Source of the DNA: Amylibacter sp. IMCC11727
Lineage (GTDB): Bacteria > Pseudomonadota > Alphaproteobacteria > Rhodobacterales > Rhodobacteraceae
Assembly (NCBI RefSeq): GCF_029854195.1
Contig: NZ_CP122960.1
Coordinates: 1,618,001-1,682,000, forward strand
Length of the DNA stretch: 64,000 nt
Reading direction: 5' to 3'
The notes beneath the pieces were generated by a model. That model was not told the origin of the DNA. It worked only from the letters and a program-made list of their open reading frames with translations, and did no database searches. Positions 42,645 to 50,570 of the stretch are shown here, piece after piece (the stretch's first letter is position 1; the number at the start of each line of letters is the position of its first letter). Both the position numbers and the translations under genes were made by a program.

Positions 42645-43886
42645 TTAAGCGGCCACTGACACGCCGTAGCGTGAATCAAGCAAGGCGTTGATGGCGTCTT
42701 GGTCCACTTCGCCGCCCAGATCGCGGATGGCTTGCCCGAACCGATTGATGATTTCGGTGATGGCGTGGCGGTTCAACTGGTTCAGAATGCCGATGCGCAC
42801 TTGGACAGGGGCGCTGAGGGTTGGCCAGATGCCAAAGTTTTGCGCACGGCAGTGTTGCACCAGTTCCATCTCGCGGCCCGCCATGCTGGGCGGGAGGTTG
42901 AGCACGACAAGGCTTGTCATGTTTGATGTGACTTCACAGCCCATCAACTCCACGGCTTCGCGCAGGACGTTTTCATGGGTTTGATAGGATTTGGCACGGG
43001 CTGTGACGCCCTGTTCAAGAGTAAGGCGCAAGGCTTCGTGGAAGGCTGCCACGGCATAGCCCGAGTGGGTGCGGTGATAGGTGCCTTGTGCCACGTCTTC
43101 GCCATCAATGATGCCCCAGTGGCGGGCTTCGAAGATGGGGTGATTGGCGTATGTGGCCGCGCCCGTTGTTTTTAATTCGGTGATAAAGCGATCCGTAAAG
43201 GACACGGGCGCATAGGTGAGGGGCAGGCAACAGATGCCCTTTTGCGGGCAGGAAGCCCAACCCACCACACCAGGAAAATCATCAATGCGGAAATCTTCGA
43301 CCCCAAGGGAAGAGACCGCGTCGATGAGGCCCATTGCACCGTGTGCTTCGCAGGCGTCGGAAAATCCTTGCAGATCGTTGATGCGGCCAGACCCTGTTTC
43401 CCAATGCGCCATGAAAGCCCATTTTGGTTTATGCGCCGCAAGGGCTGCGTCCACCATTTCGCGGGTAACGGATTGGCCGTGGGGCACGTCAATCACTGTG
43501 ACGCTGGCAGCATCTGGGTTGAGGCTGTCTTTGGCCAGTTCTTCGGCGGTGGCCGCTTTGATCCGAATGGTCAGACCGTCGATGCCCGAAAACGTGCCGT
43601 TGTTAAACGCAACAACCTTGTCGCCTGGGCGAATGGCGGAAAACATCATATCAAGAGCGGACCAACCGGTGCCAGCAACGCCGAATGTGTAGGTGTTTTG
43701 AGTTCCCCAAACGGCGCGCAGCATGTGTTTTGCTTCGACCATGCCCCGCAGCACATCGGGTTGCATGTGATCAGCAACGCCAGCGGCGGCAAATCTTGCC
43801 AGCACCCGCGCATCGGTGTTTCCAGGCCCTGGACCCGCTGCCAGTGTTTCGGGGATTTCGAGTTGAGGGAAGAGTGTTGCCGTCAT
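42645..43886 (-). CDS. class V PLP-dependent aminotransferase, glyoxylate type
   Basis: A 413-residue fold-type I class V aminotransferase. AAGPGPGNTD near the N-terminus, GTGWSALDMMF, HWETGSGRIND and the PLP lysine in SCPQKGICCLP match the alanine/serine-glyoxylate aminotransferase group. In this operon a likely role is conversion of glyoxylate, formed by malyl-CoA lyase, to glycine. The exact amino donor cannot be deduced. I used ATG 43886, since earlier codons do not look like the family. It is the first gene of the minus-strand arm. Confidence 0.83.
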   Translation of the reverse strand: MTATLFPQLEIPETLAAGPGPGNTDARVLARFAAAGVADHMQPDVLRGMVEAKHMLRAVWGTQNTYTFGVAGTGWSALDMMFSAIRPGDKVVAFNNGTFSGIDGLTIRIKAATAEELAKDSLNPDAASVTVIDVPHGQSVTREMVDAALAAHKPKWAFMAHWETGSGRINDLQGFSDACEAHGAMGLIDAVSSLGVEDFRIDDFPGVVGWASCPQKGICCLPLTYAPVSFTDRFITELKTTGAATYANHPIFEARHWGIIDGEDVAQGTYHRTHSGYAVAAFHEALRLTLEQGVTARAKSYQTHENVLREAVELMGCEVTSNMTSLVVLNLPPSMAGREMELVQHCRAQNFGIWPTLSAPVQVRIGILNQLNRHAITEIINRFGQAIRDLGGEVDQDAINALLDSRYGVSVAA

Positions 43887-43985
43887 GGGGTCTCTTTCGT
43901 GTTCGAGGTTTCGATTGCTTGAGGGCAGCAGACCCCGCATTGCTAAATAGGACAACACACTCTATTACTGCTTTTGGGTAGCTTT

Positions 43986-44057
43986 ATGGGTGGGTAAAAT
44001 ACCACCCATTTGTGTGAGTATTCGACGGTATACCGTAATCTGTCCCATACTTATGGG
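43986..44057. promoter_or_regulatory. cluster of three inverted repeats between the divergent mtk and lyase arms
   Basis: ATGGGTGG-N8-CCACCCAT (43986-44009), the 12-bp palindrome ACGGTATACCGT (44025-44036), and CCCATA-CT-TATGGG (44044-44057). ATGGGT half-sites recur in the first and third. The three lie between the aminotransferase start (43886, minus) and the regulator start (44101, plus), so they can control both arms. Confidence 0.6.
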
Positions 44058-44100
44058 TAGTTTATTGGGATTTTGTTTCTAAAAACAAAAGGATAGTGAA

Positions 44101-44724
44101 ATGGATCGTCCTATTGAGATCATGCTCGCGGATGCAAACCCGTTGGTTTTGTCGGCCATGTCCGAACTTTTTGAACGGGATGCGCGATTCTCTTTGGTGG
44201 CCACCTCTGCCACGGCGGAGGGGTTTCTGGGCATGGTGATGCGGTTGAAGGTTGATGTGGGGGTGATTGACTGGAATTTGCCTGCGTTGGGCGGGGGGAA
44301 GCTGATCGAAGTTCTGCGCGAACAAGACAACGCGCCACGGTTTGTCGTGTACGGGGAGAATGCCAAGAACTTGCCACGGTTGGCTATGACGGCAGGGGCG
44401 GCAGGGTTTGCGCCGCGATCTGCGGATGGAACCGCGTTGCTGAACACCTGCGCCGATGTGGCGGCGGGCAAGATGGTATTTCCGTTCATTGATGTGCGCG
44501 AATTACAGACCGATCCGATGCAAAGTCTGAGCCGCAAAGAGCGGGTGATGTTAGAGGCGCTGTCCAAGGGTTTGACGAACCGAGAATTGTCCAAGGAATT
44601 GGGCATTTCCACGAACACAGTAAAGTTCCATTTGTCGAACATGTATGACAAGCTTTCGGTGAAAAATCGCGCCCAAGCGATTGCGTTTTACTACGGGTCA
44701 AAACAGACCTTGAACGACCCGTAA
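44101..44724 (+). CDS. LuxR/NarL-type regulator with an atypical receiver domain
   Basis: A 207-residue protein: receiver-like domain (residues 5-120) and C-terminal LuxR HTH (LSRKERVMLEALSKGLTNRELSKELGISTNTVKFHLSNMY). Asp57 (VIDWNLP) is at the phosphoacceptor position, but the acidic pair is reduced to Asp11, the conserved Thr is replaced by Tyr (VVYGEN) and the conserved Lys by Arg (FAPRSA). It may respond weakly or not at all to phosphorylation. No kinase gene is nearby. Position between the two metabolic arms points to control of the malate/glyoxylate genes. Confidence 0.86.
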   Translation: MDRPIEIMLADANPLVLSAMSELFERDARFSLVATSATAEGFLGMVMRLKVDVGVIDWNLPALGGGKLIEVLREQDNAPRFVVYGENAKNLPRLAMTAGAAGFAPRSADGTALLNTCADVAAGKMVFPFIDVRELQTDPMQSLSRKERVMLEALSKGLTNRELSKELGISTNTVKFHLSNMYDKLSVKNRAQAIAFYYGSKQTLNDP

Positions 44725-44732
44725 TTGGCGCG

Positions 44733-44747
44733 TTTTGGTATACAAAA
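44733..44747. promoter_or_regulatory. near-palindrome upstream of the malyl-CoA lyase gene
   Basis: TTTTGGTATACAAAA, centred on GTATAC, lies about 90 nt before the lyase start in the 113-nt gap after the regulator gene. The GGTATAC core also occurs in the palindrome at 44025-44036, so both may be bound by the same regulator. Confidence 0.35.
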
Positions 44748-44837
44748 GTACGCCCAAAAAAATCTTGACTTAGAGAATTTTTGCCCGCTTTTCTGGCCGC
44801 TATGCAAATCATGCAGCACAACCAGGAGCGTTAAAAC

Positions 44838-45812
44838 ATGTCTTTCCACCCCATCGAACAAGCCCCAGGGCGCCTTAACCGCAGCGAGTTGGCCGTACCA
44901 GGATCACAGCCGCAAATGTTTGAAAAAGCAGCAGAATCTGATGTTGATGTGATCTTTCTTGATATGGAAGATGCGGTCGCGCCAGACGAAAAAGAGCAAG
45001 CCCGCAAAAACATCATCAAAGCGTTGAATGAAATTGACTGGGGCACCAAAACCATGTCGATCCGCATCAACGGGCTCGACACACATTACATGTATCGCGA
45101 TGTTGTGGACGTGGTTGAGCAGGCTGGCGAGCGGCTGGATCTGATCATGATTCCGAAGGTTGGAACAGCGGCAGATGTCTATGCAGTGGACATGATGGTG
45201 ACCCAGATTGAGGACGCCAAAGGGTACACAAAACGCATTGGTTTTGAACACATCATTGAGACCGCTTTGGGCATGCAAAATGTGAACGAAATTGCAGGGG
45301 CTTCCAAGCGCAATGAGAGCCTGCATTTTGGGGTTGCGGATTACGCCGCGAGCATGCGCGCACGCACCACGGTTATCGGCGGTGTGAACGAACATTATTC
45401 GGTGCTGACAGACCCAGCAGAAGACGGGTCACGCCAAGTGCATTGGGGCGACATGTGGCATTCTGCGCTGGCCAATATGGTGGTGGCTGCGCGGGCGAAT
45501 GGATTGCGTCCGATTGATGGGCCGTTTGGTGATTTTTCCGATCCGGAAGGGTACAAAGCGGCAGCCTATCGTGCGGCGGTTTTGGGGTGTGAAGGCAAAT
45601 GGGCGATTCACCCAAGCCAAATCGCGCTGGCCAATGAGGTGATGAGCCCGTCAGAAGCCGAAGTGACCAAAGCGAACCGTATTCTGGAAGCTATGGCAGA
45701 GGCGGAAGCGGCAGGCAAAGGGGCGGTATCGCTCGATGGTCGTTTGATTGACTATGCGTCCATCCGCCAAGCAGAAGTTTTGGTCCAAAAAGCCAAGCAA
45801 ATCGCGGCTTAA
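44838..45812 (+). CDS. mclA: L-malyl-CoA / beta-methylmalyl-CoA lyase
   Basis: A 324-residue CitE-like (HpcH/HpaI superfamily) CoA ester lyase that cleaves malyl-CoA to acetyl-CoA and glyoxylate, or beta-methylmalyl-CoA to propionyl-CoA and glyoxylate. Recognisable: SELAVPGSQPQMFEKA, the metal-binding FLDMEDAVAPDEK, SIRINGLDT with the catalytic Arg, and DGPFGDFSDPEGY near residue 220, all close to Rhodobacter Mcl1. Good GGAG upstream. It follows the regulator and completes the module with mtkA and mtkB. Confidence 0.9.
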   Translation: MSFHPIEQAPGRLNRSELAVPGSQPQMFEKAAESDVDVIFLDMEDAVAPDEKEQARKNIIKALNEIDWGTKTMSIRINGLDTHYMYRDVVDVVEQAGERLDLIMIPKVGTAADVYAVDMMVTQIEDAKGYTKRIGFEHIIETALGMQNVNEIAGASKRNESLHFGVADYAASMRARTTVIGGVNEHYSVLTDPAEDGSRQVHWGDMWHSALANMVVAARANGLRPIDGPFGDFSDPEGYKAAAYRAAVLGCEGKWAIHPSQIALANEVMSPSEAEVTKANRILEAMAEAEAAGKGAVSLDGRLIDYASIRQAEVLVQKAKQIAA

Positions 45813-45823
45813 GCTTTAAAATT

Positions 45824-45853
45824 CATACTTGCGGGCTTTGGCTCGCAAGTATG
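45824..45853. terminator. terminator hairpin between mclA and tRNA-Ala
   Basis: CATACTTGCGGGC (45824-45836) and GCTCGCAAGTATG (45841-45853) pair over 13 positions with one G-U and a TTTG loop. It starts 11 nt after the mclA stop. On the minus strand the stem is followed by AATTTTAA, so it could also end the tRNA transcript. Confidence 0.6.
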
Positions 45854-45910
45854 CACACAGGGTTAAACGCACGATATGCGAAACCCGAAATTTTCTGAAC
45901 TTTGGGAAAT

Positions 45911-45986
45911 TGGTGGAGCCTAGGAGGATCGAACTCCTGACCTCTTCGCTGCCAGCGAAGCGCTCTCCCAGCTGAGCTAAGGCCCC
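45911..45986 (-). tRNA. tRNA-Ala (anticodon GGC)
   Basis: A full cloverleaf can be folded on the minus strand: acceptor GGGGCCT with AGGCTCC (one G-U), D-arm GCTC/GAGC, anticodon stem CTTCG/CGAAG with loop CTGGCAG, T-arm AGGAG-TTCGATC-CTCCT. CCA is encoded (45911-45913). The anticodon GGC reads GCC and GCU alanine codons. It lies 68 nt downstream of the TIGR02300 gene on the same strand. Confidence 0.96.
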
Positions 45987-46054
45987 ACATGTGCGGTTGC
46001 ACGCACGGTGTTTAGGAAGTCCCGCCTGACCTTGCAAGCGGAAAATCCAAAAAA

Positions 46055-46399
46055 TTAACTATCGTCGTCGTCGCTTGTTGCAACGTCTGCGATTTCTTCG
46101 AGCGGAACTGTGTCGTCGTCGTCATCATCCAACACGTCATCGCCCAGATCCACATCCACATCAGCGTCATCATCGTCGAGTACATCGAGATCGTCGCCGT
46201 CTTCGGCTTCGGTCGCTTTCTTGATGGCGGATTTATCTTCTTTGTCGGCCATTGTGGTTTTGGATTTATCCGAAACGAAATGGGACAGTGGATATTCTTT
46301 ACCGGTGTACGGGCTGACGATTGGGTCTTTGCCCAGATCATAAAAACGTTTGCCTGTTTCAGGGCAGACGCGTTTTACACCCCATTCTTCTTTTGGCAT
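46055..46399 (-). CDS. TIGR02300 (FYDLN acid) family protein
   Basis: A 114-residue protein: a conserved N-terminal part (EEWGVKRVCPETGKRFYDLGKDP) and a very acidic tail of Asp runs after residue 60. The family name refers to the FYDLN-type motif; here it is FYDLG, and only one Cys (Cys11) remains of what would be a zinc ribbon. It may bind nucleic-acid-binding or basic proteins through the acidic tail; function unknown. ATG 46399 is chosen because the family begins with MPKEEWG. Confidence 0.87.
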   Translation of the reverse strand: MPKEEWGVKRVCPETGKRFYDLGKDPIVSPYTGKEYPLSHFVSDKSKTTMADKEDKSAIKKATEAEDGDDLDVLDDDDADVDVDLGDDVLDDDDDDTVPLEEIADVATSDDDDS

Positions 46400-46541
46400 T
46401 GAGAACCCCTTGGGTTGACTGATTTCTCGAGTATCGCCGCCAATTGCCATAGGGGACGAGGGTTGTCAAAGGCTGAATGGGACTTTTTTGACGCAGTGGT
46501 TTTGTATTGCCGTTTTTTGTGGCCACGGTAAGGATGCGAGC

Positions 46542-47228
46542 ATGGCAGAAACCTTGGACATTGGCGATCCTCCAATCCGTGTTTTGATTAAGAAATCGGC
46601 GCGCGCGCGGCGGTTTTCTTTGCGCATTTCCAATGTGGATGGAGCGGTGAGCTTGACCATGCCAAAACGGGCCGCGCTGCGGGATGCGGTGGCATTTGCA
46701 CAAGATCACGACGGGTGGATGCGCAAGCATTTGGGAAAGCGGCCCGATCAGATTGTGCCAACCTTTGGCGGTAGCATACTGTTGGACGGTGTGGATGTGC
46801 CCATCACGCTTGGAACAGGGCGCAAGGTGCAGTTTGAGGCGGGTGTTCTCTATGTGCCTGGAACCGGGGCGCAGGTGCCTGCAAAGCTGCGGGCGTTTTA
46901 CAAAACACTGGCGCGGGATCGGTTGGCCGAAGCATCAGAGCGGTATGCTGGATTGGTGGGGCGGAGATTTTCGCGCATTACCTTGCGCGATACGCGGTCC
47001 CGTTGGGGTTCTTGTACCAGTGATGGCAACTTGATGTATTCTTGGCGTCTGATTATGGCCCCGCGTGCGGTGCAGGACTATGTGGCGGCCCATGAGGTGT
47101 GCCATCTGGTAGAGATGAACCATTCTGATGCTTATTGGCGGCAGGTGGCGGCGGTGTTTCCAGATTATAAGGCGCAGCGGAGTTGGCTGAAACGCAACGG
47201 CCAGCAGCTGCATCGGTATCAGTTTTAA
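46542..47228 (+). CDS. YgjP-type (DUF45) metallopeptidase
   Basis: A 228-residue cytoplasmic metallopeptidase-like protein. The zinc motif HEVCH (residues 184-188) is followed by MNHS as in the YgjP/DUF45 family, with the conserved SRWGSCTSDGNL stretch near residue 155. AAGGA at 46530-46534 supports ATG 46542. It is divergent from TIGR02300. The GntR gene follows after 37 nt. Substrate unknown. Confidence 0.87.
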   Translation: MAETLDIGDPPIRVLIKKSARARRFSLRISNVDGAVSLTMPKRAALRDAVAFAQDHDGWMRKHLGKRPDQIVPTFGGSILLDGVDVPITLGTGRKVQFEAGVLYVPGTGAQVPAKLRAFYKTLARDRLAEASERYAGLVGRRFSRITLRDTRSRWGSCTSDGNLMYSWRLIMAPRAVQDYVAAHEVCHLVEMNHSDAYWRQVAAVFPDYKAQRSWLKRNGQQLHRYQF

Positions 47229-47248
47229 CGTTGACTTGCCGCGCTGAT

Positions 47249-47260
47249 GTGATCACAAAA
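47249..47260. promoter_or_regulatory. GTGATCACAAAA operator copy before the GntR gene
   Basis: The 12-mer GTGATCACAAAA ends 5 nt before the GntR start codon. It is identical to one arm of the inverted repeat upstream of sucC (62944-62955). A TTGACT at 47231-47236 could be a -35 element, placing the 12-mer near the -10 position, as for autorepression. Confidence 0.55.
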
Positions 47261-47265
47261 GCCGC

Positions 47266-47922
47266 ATGATCCGACCAGACCGCATTGCAAGCAGTGAAAC
47301 CAGTGTACCAACCCACGAACGGGTGTTTCGGGCGCTGCGCGCGCGCATCATGCACGGGGAAATCGTTCCAGGCCAAGCCATGACCATTCGTGGCATTGCA
47401 GAGGAATTTGACGTGTCGATGACCCCCGCACGCGAGGCCGTGCGGCGATTGACGGCGGAAGGGGCCTTGTCCATGTCGAAAACGGGGCGGGTGACGGCCC
47501 CTTTGTTAAGCACAGATCGGATTGAAGAGCTGGCCTCCATTCGGGCGTTGTTGGAGCCAGAGTTGGCGGCACGGGCCCAGCCAAGGGCGCATATGGCGTT
47601 GATAGAGCGTTTGCAGAACATCAACACCACCATTGAACAAACCATCGTTAAAAATGACGCGGTGGGGTATATCCGCGCCAATCTGGAGTTTCACCGCACA
47701 TTGTATTTACGCGCGCAAGCGCCTGCCATGCTGGCCATGGTGGAAACTGTTTGGTTGCAGATGGGCCCAACCATGTCTGCGCTTTATGCGCGGTTGCAGC
47801 GGCCCAATGCGGCGAGCAACCATCGCATGGCGATTGAAGCATTGCGTGCAGGGGATGAACCGGGGCTGAAAGTGGCCATTCGCGCGGATGTGACCCAAGG
47901 GCTGCGGATGTTGGGGAATTAA
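47266..47922 (+). CDS. GntR-family regulator with FCD ligand domain
   Basis: A 218-residue FadR-subfamily regulator. The winged helix is at residues 16-80 (VFRALRARIMHGEIVPGQAM, VSMTPAREAVRRLTAEGAL), and the all-helical FCD domain follows (residues 85-215) with the usual metal/ligand pocket residues in ANLEFHRTLY and NHRMAIEAL. Typical ligands are small organic acids. Its upstream 12-mer is shared with the sucC promoter region, suggesting it controls both itself and the suc operon. Confidence 0.9.
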   Translation: MIRPDRIASSETSVPTHERVFRALRARIMHGEIVPGQAMTIRGIAEEFDVSMTPAREAVRRLTAEGALSMSKTGRVTAPLLSTDRIEELASIRALLEPELAARAQPRAHMALIERLQNINTTIEQTIVKNDAVGYIRANLEFHRTLYLRAQAPAMLAMVETVWLQMGPTMSALYARLQRPNAASNHRMAIEALRAGDEPGLKVAIRADVTQGLRMLGN

Positions 47923-47929
47923 CGAGCGA

Positions 47930-48928
47930 CTACGCTTTGGATTTTGTTGCTTTCGGATCCTCGTCGACCACATGTTCATCGGGAAACCCATCGAGCAGCG
48001 TGGCATAGCGCATGCGGGCATCTGTGATTTGGCTGTATGAGCCAACGAGTTCCCGCACGGGTGATGACAGGCGTTCGAGGCCTGTGACAAAGGCGAGGAT
48101 GACGCCCACTTCCATTTGGCCATTGATCGCCAGATAGCCGCCGTAAGTGATAACCCCAAAGGGCCCGAGTGCGATGAGGATGTTGTTGATCGTCTTCATC
48201 ACGTTCTTGGTTAGGATAAAGCGGGTGCGCAATGACAGGATGGTTTCAACGAGGCTGGTGAACCGTTCCGGGGGGGCTGCGCGTAAGATATCGTCTTCGG
48301 GGGTGTCGACGATAAAGTTACCGAGTTTGCGCACTTCAAGCGCTTTTTTCTGGGCCAAACGGTTCATGATGCTTTGCATGTAAGGCACGATAAACAGTTG
48401 CGGTGTGTAAAGAGCCACGCCGATAGAAGCGACGAGTGGTTCCACATAGAACATGTAGCCGAGGATTGAGACGAGCGTGCCTATTTCAAACAGCGGACCG
48501 GAAATGGCAGACCCTGCAAAAGCGCCGAGTTTTTCCACCTCTGACGACATCATGGAGACCACCGCGCCTTCGTCCACTTCGTTTTCAAGCGCTTCGCGGC
48601 TGTCTGGGGCGTGGGTGTAGATGGAGTAGTAGACCGAATAGCGCAGTTTGCGCACGATATTGGCCGAGATGATTTCGCGCTGATACCGCATGGCGAATTT
48701 GAGCGCGGCGGCAAGAAACAATGCGCCAAGGTACAGCATGCCAAGCCAGATCAGGAGGTCGAAATCTTTGCCCGCCACCGCGTCATCGAGCATGCGGCGT
48801 TGCAGTTCAAGCGGGATGGGGGCGAGGGGGAGAAGAGAGAGTGTGAGCAGGATCACCACCACCTGTTGCCATTTCGAACGCTCGAAAATGTAGCGGTAAA
48901 CGGATAATGGCATTTTGCGGCTGGGCAT
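47930..48928 (-). CDS. ABC exporter membrane domain without ATPase domain
   Basis: A 332-residue protein with six membrane helices of the type IV (exporter) ABC fold (YQREIISANIVRKLRYSVYYSIYTH near residue 85, AFVTGLERLSSPVRELVGSYSQI near 295). The usual C-terminal nucleotide-binding domain is absent: after the last helix only about 40 residues follow, ending EDPKATKSKA. No adjacent ATPase gene is present. It may pair with a separate ATPase or have lost transport function. Converges with the GntR gene, 7 nt apart. Confidence 0.82.
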   Translation of the reverse strand: MPSRKMPLSVYRYIFERSKWQQVVVILLTLSLLPLAPIPLELQRRMLDDAVAGKDFDLLIWLGMLYLGALFLAAALKFAMRYQREIISANIVRKLRYSVYYSIYTHAPDSREALENEVDEGAVVSMMSSEVEKLGAFAGSAISGPLFEIGTLVSILGYMFYVEPLVASIGVALYTPQLFIVPYMQSIMNRLAQKKALEVRKLGNFIVDTPEDDILRAAPPERFTSLVETILSLRTRFILTKNVMKTINNILIALGPFGVITYGGYLAINGQMEVGVILAFVTGLERLSSPVRELVGSYSQITDARMRYATLLDGFPDEHVVDEDPKATKSKA

Positions 48929-49032
48929 TGGATCGGCTTTGTATTGCTAAGGTTTGCGCGAGCCTAAGGTGGACGGTGTCTGCTGCAAAGGGGGAATTGG
49001 ATATTTGCACCAAGAAAAAGGGCAGACGGGCG

Positions 49033-49764
49033 TTATCCTGTGAGAACAGAGATCACGAGGTTGGTGGCGGAGAGGGCAAGGAGGATGTTGATGAGTTTGC
49101 TAAATCCAGCGTTGCCCATGCGTTCAAAGATGCGCACGCCGATGCTGGCGGCCAACAGGGTTAGCGGTAATGCGATGAGCGCGGTGTAAAAGAATTGTTT
49201 ATCAAGATAGCCCCAAGCGGCGAAGAGGATCAGTGACAGGATGCCCATTGAGAGGTTAAACGCCTGAAACACGCCGCGTTTTTCTTGTTTTGTCCAGCCA
49301 AAGAGCCCAGACCAGATGGTTGTGACCACGCCAGATAGGGCGGAGATGCCGCCAAAGATACCGCCGATAAAGCCTGCGATAATGTGAAAGCGTTCTGCGG
49401 ATTTCGGCAGGGAAAAGCGGGATTGCAGGGTGAGGACGTAGATAAGATTGATGAGGATCAAGCTCGCCACAAAGAGTTTGAACGTGGGCAGTGGAATCAA
49501 GGGTAGGATCGCGATGCCGATGGGAACGCCTGCTAAGCCGCCAAGGGTGAGCGGGCGCGCACGTTTAACATCAATCATGCGCCAGATGCGGGGCAGGGTG
49601 AAAAGCTGGCTGGCCGTCATGCAGACCGCCATGAGGGGAACGACGCTGGTGGGGGGCAGGATCAGCAGCCAAAAGCCAGCGGACATGAGTGCAAAGCCAA
49701 AACCCGTTAACCCGTTAATGAAGCCACCAGCAATGGCGCCAAGGGCAAGGAGAATAAGTTCCAT
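49033..49764 (-). CDS. TauE/SafE family sulfite-type exporter
   Basis: A 243-residue, seven- to eight-helix membrane protein with two repeats typical of TauE/SafE (GFINGLTGFGFALMSAGFW and IIAGFIGGIFGGISALSGVV). The family exports sulfite, sulfoacetate or other small anions. Its ATG overlaps the stop of the polysaccharide-lyase gene by one base, so it is the last gene coupled to the lpd end of the suc cluster. Confidence 0.88.
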   Translation of the reverse strand: MELILLALGAIAGGFINGLTGFGFALMSAGFWLLILPPTSVVPLMAVCMTASQLFTLPRIWRMIDVKRARPLTLGGLAGVPIGIAILPLIPLPTFKLFVASLILINLIYVLTLQSRFSLPKSAERFHIIAGFIGGIFGGISALSGVVTTIWSGLFGWTKQEKRGVFQAFNLSMGILSLILFAAWGYLDKQFFYTALIALPLTLLAASIGVRIFERMGNAGFSKLINILLALSATNLVISVLTG

Positions 49765-50570
49765 TAGTGCAGACCTTTGCGGGATCGGGCGCGTTTCACA
49801 TTGGTAAAATAGGCGATTTGGGTTGGGACCGTATCAGCGGTTTTGGCGGATTTATAGCGCGATACAAAGCTGCGATTGACGCCGTAGCGAAAATAGACCG
49901 TGTCAGCGGTCATGGTGGGACCTTTGTGGGTGAAAACCTGCTCGCCGTTGATCCAAACGTCGAAAGTGCCTGTTTCGTCTTTGGCCCATTTGGATCGTAT
50001 TTCAACTTTGTGCCAACGGTCGCGCATATCGGCATCGGGGATTAGGGTAATTACGCGGGATGTGAGCCCTGTGGTCTGATCGTCGAGCACCAGCCCGAAC
50101 GGGTGCATGAGGAGCATCCAAACGGGTTGCGTGCTGCGTCCTGTCTGATCCGTTTGGTGGAATTGGGCCAGCGTGGTTTTGGTGGGCCAAACGTCTGGAA
50201 AATCAGGCGGAAGATAGAACGACCAGCCGTACCAGAGTGTTTCACCTTCGCCTATGTTGCGTTTGGTTTGCGCCAGTTCAGAGCGTTCGCGATCTTGGGC
50301 GCATTCATCCCACGCGCCGTTTTTGACGCAGTCGCCGTTGCGTACCTCGAACCGTTCTACGTGGCGGGTTGGGGCCAGTTCGGTGGGGTCTGGGACAATC
50401 TGATAACCGTGATCGGTGGTGTTAAGCGCGCGTTCGAACGGGCCGAACCCGCCATTTTTGGATGTAATCGGTGCTGAGAGCATTGCCATGGCGCTAATCA
50501 ACGCCACAAGCCCAAGGGCCGCGCTGCCGCGCCAGATTTTGAGGTTGGCGCGGCGGGTGGCATTGGTCAT
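49764..50570 (-). CDS. polysaccharide lyase, heparin-lyase-I-like
   Basis: A 268-residue exported protein: an N-terminal membrane/signal segment (SAALGLVALISAMAMLSAPI) and a jelly-roll domain of the Polysacc_lyase (PF14099) type. Recognisable stretches are DRERSELAQTKRNIGEGETLWYGWSFYLP, TLAQFHQTD and DRWHKVEIRSKWAKDETGTFDVWINGE, with the VYFRYGVNRS strand. It should act on acidic polysaccharide outside the cytoplasm. Overlaps lpd by 4 nt (ATGA) and the TauE gene by 1 nt. Confidence 0.82.
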   Translation of the reverse strand: MTNATRRANLKIWRGSAALGLVALISAMAMLSAPITSKNGGFGPFERALNTTDHGYQIVPDPTELAPTRHVERFEVRNGDCVKNGAWDECAQDRERSELAQTKRNIGEGETLWYGWSFYLPPDFPDVWPTKTTLAQFHQTDQTGRSTQPVWMLLMHPFGLVLDDQTTGLTSRVITLIPDADMRDRWHKVEIRSKWAKDETGTFDVWINGEQVFTHKGPTMTADTVYFRYGVNRSFVSRYKSAKTADTVPTQIAYFTNVKRARSRKGLH

